From Planctomycetota bacterium (lineage in GTDB: Bacteria > Planctomycetota > Phycisphaerae > Sedimentisphaerales > Anaerobacaceae), in the NCBI GenBank assembly GCA_017885385.1, contig JAFNGF010000103.1, forward strand, positions 1 to 33,298: a stretch of 33,298 nt of DNA, in the 5' to 3' direction. The notes beneath the pieces were generated by a model. That model was not told where the DNA came from, did no database searches, and worked only from the letters and a program-made list of their open reading frames with translations. Position 1 is the first letter of the stretch; every line of letters starts with the position of its first letter. The translations under genes and the position numbers were made by a program. Below, one piece after another: positions 18,496 through 26,947 of this stretch.

Positions 18496-18775
18496 TTTTT
18501 GACATGGCCCAAAAGGGTCGACTTGACTTTTGCCGGACACATTCACTTCTGGCACGCAGGTTGCTGAGGCACGGACAAACACAGACTTGAACACCGACAG
18601 ACACGGACTATAATTGTGACTCTGGGATCTTATTGGGTTCCGCCGCGGCGGATTTCAATTTGTCAACGGATAGAATAGATCTCAGGTGTTTCAGGTATTG
18701 ACAGCACTCCTGATTTATGCCACAAGATCTCATCTGTCCCACTGAGAGGGCTGTTATTTGAGGAGTGCGAGATTT

Positions 18776-20923
18776 ATGGCAGAAACCAATCAGAAACAAT
18801 TGTCAGGTGACAGGCCACTAAAGGACCCACGGGATGACCGGCTCGGGTACGCGACTTTCGCGCGTCACATAGCCCGATCTTTATGTGAAATGATCCCGGT
18901 CGATGGGTTAGTTGTGACCATATATGGCCCCTGGGGTTGTGGTAAGACGACTGTGCTAAACTTTATTGAATACTACCTCAAGCATAACGGACAGGCAAAA
19001 AGTCCAGAGGTCATTTACTTCAATCCCTGGTGGTTTTCCGGTAGCGAGAACCTCATGCGGGATTTCTTTAATCAAGTGATTGCTTCTCTAGATCCGAAGC
19101 AGCAGACACTGAAGGAGATCCGCGAAACCCTGGCCCGGGTCGGTAACGTCTTGGCGAAAGCACCAATACCGGGAAGGGGATGGGTTGGCACGTTGACAGA
19201 GTGCATCTGGCCACGGGAGGTTAATCTGACTAAATTGCGAGAGAAACTGGAAAAGCTTTTGCGGTCACAAAAATGCCGATTTGTAATTTTTATGGATGAC
19301 ATTGACCGGCTGACGGCCGACGAAATGCGCGACCTATTCAAGGCGGTGAAAGCTATCGGGAATTTGCCGAATATCGTCTACGTTTTGGCGTTCGATAAAT
19401 CCGTAGTCGCAAACGCTCTGAGCGAAATACAGAAAGGTACAGGCGAAGAATACCTCGAGAAGATTGTTCAAGTGCCATTCGAACTACCATTTCCCGATAA
19501 GTCCTCTATCCGAAGCTTATTATTTGAGAGACTTGGTTCAGTTCTTGGAGAGGTGGATGAGTCCATGTTTGACCAGCAATACTGGGCGAACATCTATCTT
19601 GATGGGATTGATCCAGTAATCGAAACGCCCCGTGACATCAACCGGTTGTCTAATGCGATCTCGGTCACCTACCAGGCTGTTCGGGGTGAAGTGAACCCTG
19701 TAGATTTCATCGCAATAGAGACCATGAGGGTGTTCGTGCCCACGATCTATCACAAGATTCGCGCCAATCCTGAGAGCTTCACTGGATCGTCCGAGAGGAC
19801 TCCACGTGGCAGCGAAGACTCTGAACGCCAGTTCCACAACGGCTACATCGAGCAGATAGATAAGTCCATCCAGGAAGCAATGAAGAACCTGCTGCAGCGC
19901 CTTTTTCCCAGGCTTCAAGCCGTTTGGGCGAGGGTAGGCACGAGTTCAAGTTTTGAGGCGCAATGGAGACGAGAACTGCGCGTATGCAGCGCGGATGTGT
20001 TTCCAGTCTATTTCCGACTGGAGTTGGCCGAAGGCTCGATTCGAGCCCGGGACGTGAAGGAGTTTTTAGAGATAGGGAACGACCAAAATAAGGTAGCCGC
20101 CCACCTGAGCAAACTGACTGGTCAAACCCACCCAACTGGTATAACGTGTGCACATGCATTGTTGCAGCGGCTGGAAGACTACACCGGCGAACAGATCGCG
20201 ACCGAATGCATCAGGCCAATTTTGCTGGCGTTATTTGATGTGGGCGATGAATTGTGCGCGGCCGAACCAGACCGGCGCGGATTTTACGATTTTGGAGTCG
20301 AGACGCAGGTCGGCCGGATCATCTATCAATTGCTCAGACGCCAGCCCGAAACCGACCGGTTCCGCGTACTCGCAGAAGCCATCCAGAAAGGAAAAAGCCT
20401 AGCAACAATCGTTCGAGAAGTTTCTGTTTTCCGCCAGATGCAGGAGAAGCGCGATGGGCAAGAACCGTCCTCAGGTGAAGAGCACCTTGTCGCACGGGGG
20501 CACTTGGAGGAACTTGAGAGGCTTGCGGCAGAGAGAATCGCAAAAGAAGCCAAGGAGAGTTCGCTCGTCTGGCACATAGACTTAGCGCGCATACTTCTTT
20601 GCTGGAAAGATTGGGACAGGAATGGTCAGTACGAACCCTGGCTGGAAAAGATAAAATCAGAGGAGGCCTTCATAATATCGCTTCTGACAAGCATGCTTGG
20701 GGTAACATTTTCTCAGGGAATGGGACTCTTCGGTCTTGGGGATCGCGTCCCCAGACGTAGCTATAAAATCGACCTGAAGTTTGTCAGAGAGTTCGTGGAT
20801 CCTAAAGAAATCTACCCTATTGTGTCGAACGCACTCGAAGGTAGCACACTATCCGCGCGCGAACGGACAGCGCTCGAAACATTCCTCCAAGAGCTGGAGA
20901 AACCGGACGACCAGAAGCAATGA
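18776..20923 (+). CDS. KAP family P-loop NTPase
   Basis: GPWGCGKTTVLNFIEYYL (Walker A), VIYFNPWWFSGSENLMRDFF, CRFVIFMDDIDRLTADEMRDLFKAVKAIGNLPNIVYVLAFDKSVV, EEYLEKIVQVPFELPFPD. Start set to ATG 18776 (upstream AGGAG). Confidence 0.88.
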   Translation: MAETNQKQLSGDRPLKDPRDDRLGYATFARHIARSLCEMIPVDGLVVTIYGPWGCGKTTVLNFIEYYLKHNGQAKSPEVIYFNPWWFSGSENLMRDFFNQVIASLDPKQQTLKEIRETLARVGNVLAKAPIPGRGWVGTLTECIWPREVNLTKLREKLEKLLRSQKCRFVIFMDDIDRLTADEMRDLFKAVKAIGNLPNIVYVLAFDKSVVANALSEIQKGTGEEYLEKIVQVPFELPFPDKSSIRSLLFERLGSVLGEVDESMFDQQYWANIYLDGIDPVIETPRDINRLSNAISVTYQAVRGEVNPVDFIAIETMRVFVPTIYHKIRANPESFTGSSERTPRGSEDSERQFHNGYIEQIDKSIQEAMKNLLQRLFPRLQAVWARVGTSSSFEAQWRRELRVCSADVFPVYFRLELAEGSIRARDVKEFLEIGNDQNKVAAHLSKLTGQTHPTGITCAHALLQRLEDYTGEQIATECIRPILLALFDVGDELCAAEPDRRGFYDFGVETQVGRIIYQLLRRQPETDRFRVLAEAIQKGKSLATIVREVSVFRQMQEKRDGQEPSSGEEHLVARGHLEELERLAAERIAKEAKESSLVWHIDLARILLCWKDWDRNGQYEPWLEKIKSEEAFIISLLTSMLGVTFSQGMGLFGLGDRVPRRSYKIDLKFVREFVDPKEIYPIVSNALEGSTLSARERTALETFLQELEKPDDQKQ

Positions 20924-20988
20924 TATACCGAACATACGGCACGATTTGAAGATGGTGTGCGCGGCACAGCCGACGATTTGGTAGAACT

Positions 20989-21138
20989 ATGAACACAGAC
21001 TATTTTCGTTATTGTCCGAAGTGTGGGGCGAGGGCGCTGGAGCTGTGCCTGCCGGGAATGATTAAGTTCGGTAGGGTAGGCTCCGCCTACCATCGCAGGG
21101 ACAGTGTGCAGAGCACACCCTACGGGTTCGGCAAGTGA
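20989..21138 (+). pseudogene. Truncated N-terminal zinc-ribbon fragment (Nudix-like zinc ribbon), interrupted by palindromic repeat
   Basis: MNTDYFRYCPKCGARALELCLPGMIKF then repeat-derived [22 protein letters not shown]; first CPxCG knuckle only. Confidence 0.4.
21071..21123. repeat. Composite palindromic repeat GTAGGGT...ACCCTAC
   Basis: Outer GTAGGGT/ACCCTAC; inner GTAGGC-TCC-GCCTAC and GTGTGC-AGA-GCACAC. Confidence 0.8.
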
Positions 21139-21656
21139 CAGGAGCCTGGGCCGTGCTTTTCAAAGTAATGCTGGTGGTACTCCTCGGCACGGTAGAACTT
21201 TGAGGCTGGCGTAATCTCTGTCACGATCGGTTTGTCAAATCGGCCAGACTTTTCAAGCTCAAGCTTTGAGGCTTCGGCAGCAACTCGCTGCTGTTCGTGG
21301 TGATAGAAAATCGCTGAGCGGTATTGCGTGCCGACGTCGGGGCCCTGGCGGTTAAGAGTTGTCGGGTCGTGAATGCTCCAGAAGACATCCAGAAGCTGCT
21401 GATATGAGATTTGTGCCGGGTCATACGTAATCTCAACCGCTTCGGCATGGCCGGTCCTATCGGTGCAAACCTCTTTATAGGTTGGATTCTCTGTGTGGCC
21501 GCCGGTATAGCCGACCTGCGTCGAGACGACGCCGGGGACTTTAGCAAAGGCGGCCTCGACGCCCCAGAAGCAGCCAGCTGCGAAGGTGGCTTTCTCGTAC
21601 CGGCTTAACCGGCCAGCATCGGCGGATATTTCTTGCGCTGCATCTGAACTGTTCAT
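21120..21656 (-). CDS. msrA: Peptide-methionine (S)-S-oxide reductase MsrA
   Basis: [70 protein letters not shown]. Confidence 0.96.
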   Translation of the reverse strand: MNSSDAAQEISADAGRLSRYEKATFAAGCFWGVEAAFAKVPGVVSTQVGYTGGHTENPTYKEVCTDRTGHAEAVEITYDPAQISYQQLLDVFWSIHDPTTLNRQGPDVGTQYRSAIFYHHEQQRVAAEASKLELEKSGRFDKPIVTEITPASKFYRAEEYHQHYFEKHGPGSCHLPNP

Positions 21657-21702
21657 ATTGTCTCACCTAATAATATTATCGCCAAAATCTTCCGCAGGCA
21701 AG

Positions 21703-21733
21703 AAACCCCCCAGTGTAAAGCTGGGGGCTAAAC
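21703..21733. repeat. Hairpin-GGGCTAAAC dispersed repeat
   Basis: CCCCCAG-TGTAAAG-CTGGGGG followed by CTAAAC. Confidence 0.75.
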
Positions 21734-21873
21734 ATTTAAAAACCCCCAGGATAAACCCTTCGACCGCGCTCGGGACAGGCCTGGCGCTGAATATAGTTTA
21801 TATTTCTTGACGAATTGGCCGCAGGGTAATAAACTCACCGCTTTCCCAGACCGTTTTTTCAGGAAGTACGCAG

Positions 21874-22752
21874 GTGGAAGAAGCTATTGCTAAAGCTGGT
21901 GCCCTAATCGAGGCGATGGAATACATCCGCAAGTTCCGCGGAAAAATCGTCGTGGTCAAACTCGGCGGCAGCGTGCTGGATGATACTATCCTGCAAAAAA
22001 AGATGCTGACCGAAATCGCATTTATGAGCACGGTTGGAATGCAGCCAATCATCGTTCACGGCGGCGGAAAAGCCATCACCAAGGCGATGAACCAGGCCGG
22101 CCTTGAGCCTGTGTGGGTGCAGGGCCGCCGATACACCGACGAGCGGACCCTCAACATCGCAGAGCATACGCTGGTGCACAAAATCAATACGCCCATCTGC
22201 ACGACACTGGCTGAGCTCGGCTGCAAGCCGATGGGACTGCACTCCTTGAGTAGCTGCGTGCTGTTTGCAGAAGCCCTCAGATTGGCGGGCGAAAACGGTC
22301 GCAAAATCGACCTCGGACTGGTCGGGCAAATAATCGCGGTAAATGCGGAGCTTCTAAAGACGCTCTGCGCCGCCGGCAATATACCGGTTATTGCGTCCAT
22401 AGCGCTGGATAAGGCCGGCGGAAAACTAAACGTCAACGCCGATAGCGCCGCCGGCAAAGTAGCGGCAGAAGCGGCTGCTGAAAAACTGGTCGTAGTAAGT
22501 GACACCCACGGAATACGAACGGACATTGAAGACCCGAATAGTTGTGTTTCAAGCGTGAACCAGGAGCAGATTAAAGATATGATCGCCACCGGCATCATCA
22601 CCGACGCGATGCTGCCGAAGGTGGAAGCCTGCCTATCAGCTCTGGACGGCGGCGTGAAAAAGGCCCATATCATCGACGGGCGAATCGAACATTCGCTGCT
22701 ACTAGAAATCTACACCGATAAAGGCATCGGAACGGAAATAGTCAAGAATTAA
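21874..22752 (+). CDS. argB: Acetylglutamate kinase
   Basis: GKIVVVKLGGSVLDD, QPIIVHGGGKAITKAMNQAGLEPVWVQGRRYTDERTL, KLNVNADSAAGKVA; GTG start. Confidence 0.95.
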   Translation: MEEAIAKAGALIEAMEYIRKFRGKIVVVKLGGSVLDDTILQKKMLTEIAFMSTVGMQPIIVHGGGKAITKAMNQAGLEPVWVQGRRYTDERTLNIAEHTLVHKINTPICTTLAELGCKPMGLHSLSSCVLFAEALRLAGENGRKIDLGLVGQIIAVNAELLKTLCAAGNIPVIASIALDKAGGKLNVNADSAAGKVAAEAAAEKLVVVSDTHGIRTDIEDPNSCVSSVNQEQIKDMIATGIITDAMLPKVEACLSALDGGVKKAHIIDGRIEHSLLLEIYTDKGIGTEIVKN

Positions 22753-22785
22753 CCGCAGAAAGCACAGAGACCACAGAGAAGGAAA
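22748..22785. repeat. ACCACAGA-type repeat beginning at argB stop codon
   Basis: aattaaccgcagaaagcacagagaccacagagaaggaa. Confidence 0.65.
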
Positions 22786-22789
22786 AGTA

Positions 22790-23974
22790 ATGACAACGCA
22801 GGAAACAGTTGAGCTGTTTGATAAATACGTAATCAGCAATTATAAACGGCTGCCGCGGGTTATCGTTAAGGGCGAAGGCTGCTGGCTGTATGACGCCGAC
22901 GGCAACAAAATACTGGATATGTTTCCCGGCTGGGCGGTCAGCGGCATCGGACACTGTCACCCAAAGGTTGTTGATGCTATCCGCAATCAGGCGGCAGAGC
23001 TTCTGCACATCGACAACACGTTTTGCTCCGAGCCGCAGGGAAAATTGGCGCAGCTTCTGAGTGAGCGGGCGTTCGGCGGCAAGTGCTTTTTCTGCAACAG
23101 CGGCGCCGAGGCAAACGAGGCGGCCCTAAAATTGGCACGCCTGCACACCGCGCAGCAAAAATATAAATTTATTACCTTTGAAGGCAGCTTTCACGGGAGG
23201 ACCTTTGCCACGGTGACGGCGACCGCTCAGCCAAAGTACCACGAAGGATTTCTGCCGTTGCTGCCCGGCTTCATTTACGCGCCGTTTAACGATGTAGCCG
23301 CGCTGGAGTCGGCATTTAGCGATGAGGTCGCAGCAGTTATGGTCGAGCCTATACAAGGCGAGGGCGGAATAAATATTGCCGCCGCCGAGTTCTTGCGGGC
23401 GATTCGCTGCCTTTGCGACGAAAATGGAGCGGTGATGATTCTGGATGAAGTTCAGACCGGCATCGGCAGAACCGGCAAATGGTTCGCCTATCAGCATTTC
23501 GATGTCGAGCCCGATATTATAACTATGGCAAAGGCGTTGGGCGGCGGCGTGGCTATCGGAGCTATGATGGCTAAAGAAGAAATCGCCGCCTCACTGACTC
23601 CAGGCACACACGCTTCCACTTTCGGGGGCAACTGCCTGGCCTGCGCCGCGGGCATCGCCGTCATCGAGGCGATAGAAGAAGATAGTCTGCTGCAAAACGC
23701 CGCCGAGCTTGGCCAATATGCTAAAGACAAGCTCCTCGAATTGAAGCAAAAGCATTTCATCATTGATAGCATCCGCGGCATCGGCTTGATGATTGGCGTG
23801 CAGTTGACCAAGCCCGGCAAGGAAATAGTCGACAAGTGTCTGGAGAAAGGCTTGCGCATAAACTGCACTAACGAGACTGTGCTGCGGTTTATGCCGCCGA
23901 TGATCGTAACGAAGGACCAAATCGACCAGGCCGTTGACATTCTGGATGCGGCCCTGACCGAGAGCTGCAAATGA
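22790..23974 (+). CDS. argD: Acetylornithine aminotransferase
   Basis: CFFCNSGAEANEAALKLAR, SFHGRTFATVTATAQPKY, VMVEPIQGEGGIN, MILDEVQTGIGRTGKWFAYQHF, MAKALGGGVAIGAM. Confidence 0.93.
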   Translation: MTTQETVELFDKYVISNYKRLPRVIVKGEGCWLYDADGNKILDMFPGWAVSGIGHCHPKVVDAIRNQAAELLHIDNTFCSEPQGKLAQLLSERAFGGKCFFCNSGAEANEAALKLARLHTAQQKYKFITFEGSFHGRTFATVTATAQPKYHEGFLPLLPGFIYAPFNDVAALESAFSDEVAAVMVEPIQGEGGINIAAAEFLRAIRCLCDENGAVMILDEVQTGIGRTGKWFAYQHFDVEPDIITMAKALGGGVAIGAMMAKEEIAASLTPGTHASTFGGNCLACAAGIAVIEAIEEDSLLQNAAELGQYAKDKLLELKQKHFIIDSIRGIGLMIGVQLTKPGKEIVDKCLEKGLRINCTNETVLRFMPPMIVTKDQIDQAVDILDAALTESCK

Positions 23975-24882
23975 AAGATTTTATATCCATAAATGATTTT
24001 TCCCCTGAGCAGCTAAAAGAGCTGCTGGCCGAAAGCAGCCAGTTGAAGAGACTATACAAATCCGGCGGGCGAGATTTGTGCCTTACGGGCAAGACTCTGG
24101 CAATGCTGTTTGAAAAGCCCAGCCTGCGAACCAGGATCAGCTTCGAGGTGGCAATGACGGATCTCGGCGGCAACGCTATCTACATCAGACCCGAAGACAT
24201 CGGCGGCATCCGCAAGCAGGAGCCGATAAAAGACATCGCACGGGTGCTCAGCCGATATGTTGACGGCATAGTGCTGCGCACCTTCGAGCACAGCGCCGTC
24301 ACAGAATTAGCTGCGTTCGCAGCGGCGCCGGTAATAAACGCGCTGACGGACTGGTCGCATCCCTGCCAGGCGATGGCGGACGCGCTTACCATTAGCGAGC
24401 ATTGCGGGCGGATAGAAGGCGTAAAAATCGCCTTCATCGGCGACGGCAATAACGTAGCCCGGTCGCTTGCCTTTGCCAGCGCCAAGCTGGGCATCAAAAT
24501 GGTTATTGCCTCACCGGCTCGCTACGAGCTCGACGCCGATACGATCAATAAAGCAAATCAGGTCTCGGCAGGCAGCGTTCAGCAAATCAACGACCCCGCT
24601 GCGGCGGTTCGTGACGCCGAGGTAATCTATACCGATACCTGGGTGAGCATGGGCCAGGAAAAAGAAAAGCAGAAACGTATCGCAGATTTTGCCGGCTTCC
24701 AGGTCAATTCGGAGCTGCTCAAATCCGCACCGCCAGATGCCAAGATTATGCACTGCCTGCCCGCCTATCGCGGCTTTGAAATCACCGACGAAGCCGCCGA
24801 GTCAGCCAACTCCATCATATTCGACCAGGCCGAAAACCGCCTGCACTTCCAGCGGGCTTTATTAAAGAAACTTATGGCCTGA
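23971..24882 (+). CDS. argF: Ornithine carbamoyltransferase
   Basis: MLFEKPSLRTRISFEVAMTDLGGNAIYI, ALTDWSHPCQAMADALT, MHCLPAYRGFEITDE; ATGA overlap with argD. Confidence 0.95.
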   Translation: MKDFISINDFSPEQLKELLAESSQLKRLYKSGGRDLCLTGKTLAMLFEKPSLRTRISFEVAMTDLGGNAIYIRPEDIGGIRKQEPIKDIARVLSRYVDGIVLRTFEHSAVTELAAFAAAPVINALTDWSHPCQAMADALTISEHCGRIEGVKIAFIGDGNNVARSLAFASAKLGIKMVIASPARYELDADTINKANQVSAGSVQQINDPAAAVRDAEVIYTDTWVSMGQEKEKQKRIADFAGFQVNSELLKSAPPDAKIMHCLPAYRGFEITDEAAESANSIIFDQAENRLHFQRALLKKLMA

Positions 24883-24918
24883 CAAGACCGCGCGCGCAAA
24901 AATTACTGCTCGTGTAGC

Positions 24919-24978
24919 GACCCCACGTAAAACGCGGGGCTAAACACTATTTAGCCTGCGGTTTCACCGCAGGTTTCA
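24919..24978. repeat. Two adjacent hairpin-GGCTAAA repeats in opposite orientation between convergent genes
   Basis: ACCCCACGTAAAACGCGGGGCTAAAC on + and GAAACCTGCGGTGAAACCGCAGGCTAAA on -. Confidence 0.75.
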
Positions 24979-25791
24979 TCCCTGGTCACAGAGTTTTAAT
25001 TTCGCCAGTATCTCCTGGGCGTCCGCCGATTCTATCTGATAAATTTTGCCTCCTTGTTGTCTGAATTGCCGGCCAAAGTCGCTACACATTTGTCTATATT
25101 TTTCGTAAATATTCTTTTTGTAGCCCGAGTCCTGAGTAACGACCTGTACCTCTGCGGGGTTCCAGTACTTTATCAATAGGTTCTTATTCTTGAGCAGAAA
25201 GTCGGCGCTTACCATCCTGTCGCCTATTCTCAGAACTCTGTTCATTTGAAAATCTGCATTCTTGCCGGCCAGATATTGGCGAATTACCTCTCCGCCGTCG
25301 ATGTCTGTGGTCGCAGCTGCTTCTTGCCGGTCGGTCCTGGATGCCTTTAACCTCTCATTACGAGCCTTTAAATTCTCCTCGTATTTCTGCCTCATCCGGT
25401 AGTACAACAAGTCGGCAGACTCGTCACTGCTGACATACCCGGAGCGGCGAGTGTCACAGTCACCCGCACCAGACTGCCTGTAGCCCAAGGCATAATCCGA
25501 GTAGGAGGACCCGGACCAATAGTCACTAACCAAACCAGAAGGGTATTTGTAGCTGAAAGCATAAGGCGAGTACTGAACCCAGTAGGGAATCAAGCCCGAA
25601 CGGCCGTAGCCAAAAGCATACGGAGAGTAACGAAGCTCGCCGGAAATCAGGCCTGATGGATATTTGTAGCTGAAAGCATAAGGCGAGTAGCGAGTACGAT
25701 AACGCAGCGGAATGCGACCGGAGTAATAAGCGTTAGCTACGCTGGGCAGCAGCGTCAAAACTATTATTGTCAGCGTTGAAATCCTTTTCAT
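24976..25791 (-). CDS. Secreted protein with YSPYAF aromatic tandem repeats
   Basis: Signal peptide MKRISTLTIIVLTLLPSVANA; repeats YSPYAFSYKYPSGLIS / YSPYAFGYGRSGLIP / YSPYAFSYKYPSGLVS / YSDYALGYRQSG; RBS AAGGAG at proper spacing. Confidence 0.75.
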   Translation of the reverse strand: MKRISTLTIIVLTLLPSVANAYYSGRIPLRYRTRYSPYAFSYKYPSGLISGELRYSPYAFGYGRSGLIPYWVQYSPYAFSYKYPSGLVSDYWSGSSYSDYALGYRQSGAGDCDTRRSGYVSSDESADLLYYRMRQKYEENLKARNERLKASRTDRQEAAATTDIDGGEVIRQYLAGKNADFQMNRVLRIGDRMVSADFLLKNKNLLIKYWNPAEVQVVTQDSGYKKNIYEKYRQMCSDFGRQFRQQGGKIYQIESADAQEILAKLKLCDQG

Positions 25792-25834
25792 TTTAGTTCT
25801 CCTTCCGTGTCAAGGACGCCGTTTTTCCAGGTTT

Positions 25835-25940
25835 TTCCTGCAATCACCTCCTCTGTAAAAACGTGGTGGTTTCCCCACAAACCGGACCTTCTTTCGAGCA
25901 TTCGCGCTCACTGAGTAATTTCTTCCTGCAATCACCTCCT
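25835..25940 (-). promoter_or_regulatory. Leader with two identical extended Shine-Dalgarno sequences
   Basis: 18-bp identical AGGAGGTGATTGCAGGAA (minus strand) at 25835-25852 and 25923-25940, upstream of the 24976-25791 gene. Confidence 0.6.
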
Positions 25941-26947
25941 TTCGTGAAAAAAACTTCGCGCGGCGTCAAGATAACCGGTAACACCTTTCCGGCTTCACCC
26001 TACCCCCTTGATCTGAGTCGAACATCATTATAAGCCTTTTTGCTCGTCTTGACGAGGAATATTATCGGTCTTTTTGAAATTTTCTTGCAAAATTGCCGTC
26101 CAGCCGGCAATGGCAATGTGGGATCTGCCCATCATATCTTAACTGGAAGGGCTAAATCACTACCCTTATGTGGCGTGAATTTGCGTTCTGGCAGAGCCAA
26201 TACATACAAGCACACCTACCAGCAAACTACTATCATTAAGCCTTCAGCTCAAGCTGCTCAAGAACGAGCCGGTCTGAGGACATCGTCAATACCCTTGTTT
26301 GCTGCAATGCCACGGGACTGCCTTTGCGATGAAGACACGCCCGTAAGAGTGCTCAGCAAGAAATAAATGCCAAAAACCTTAGAGATAATTCTGACCCCGA
26401 CGGGCTTCAATATCCTATAATCACTTCGTTCTTAGGCCGCCAAGGAGCATAACAGAAAAAATGCCGGCCACTTTCAAAAATTTCTCCGGCTCGCTCTTGA
26501 CTTTTGTGAACTATTAGGATAGACTTATTGCTGTAAATCGTTCCGGGGGGCGTAATCGGAATGGGGGGTGTTCTTAAGTTTTCCTCTGCTGGACACCCAC
26601 GCAAAATTGTGTGTCACTTGAGCGTACAGATTCAAGTGCGATCTGCCGTGTAAGTTTTGACGGATCAAAAATCGCGACAGGGTAAGGCTGTTGCTCTGAC
26701 GTAAACTGCTATGACTATGCCTGCATTTACCGGTATCTGACTACCCGGCGATCAAATGGGGGCGATTGCTGCAAAGCAATGTTTCAAGCAGAAAAGGCAG
26801 CAACCAAAGACAATGACTGTGATTCGTTGCGTGTGATTCGTCGGCTGTCACCCAAGCGGCGAGTCACGAAGAGAGCTAACAGAGCAATTGGGGCTGCTGT
26901 GAGTGGCCAGCAACCTAAAAAATTATTATCGCAAAAGAGGTGAAAAA

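Noticed and set aside
18139-18604. Minus-strand ORFs between mtaB and the KAP gene
   Set aside because: Composed largely of the degenerate AAATGCGCAG repeats; no signal peptide, domain or RBS support.
24900-24980. Candidate tRNA from stacked hairpins between argF and the YSPYAF gene
   Set aside because: Two simple hairpins with no acceptor/anticodon/T-loop pattern; fits the hairpin-GGCTAAAC repeat family better.
25792-26020. c-di-GMP-I (GEMM) or other known riboswitch in the YSPYAF leader
   Set aside because: No conserved GEMM core (such as GGGACGCAAAGC) or other aptamer signature recognised.
26040-26366. 108-aa plus-strand ORF
   Set aside because: No recognisable domain, composition looks non-coding, no ribosome-binding site.
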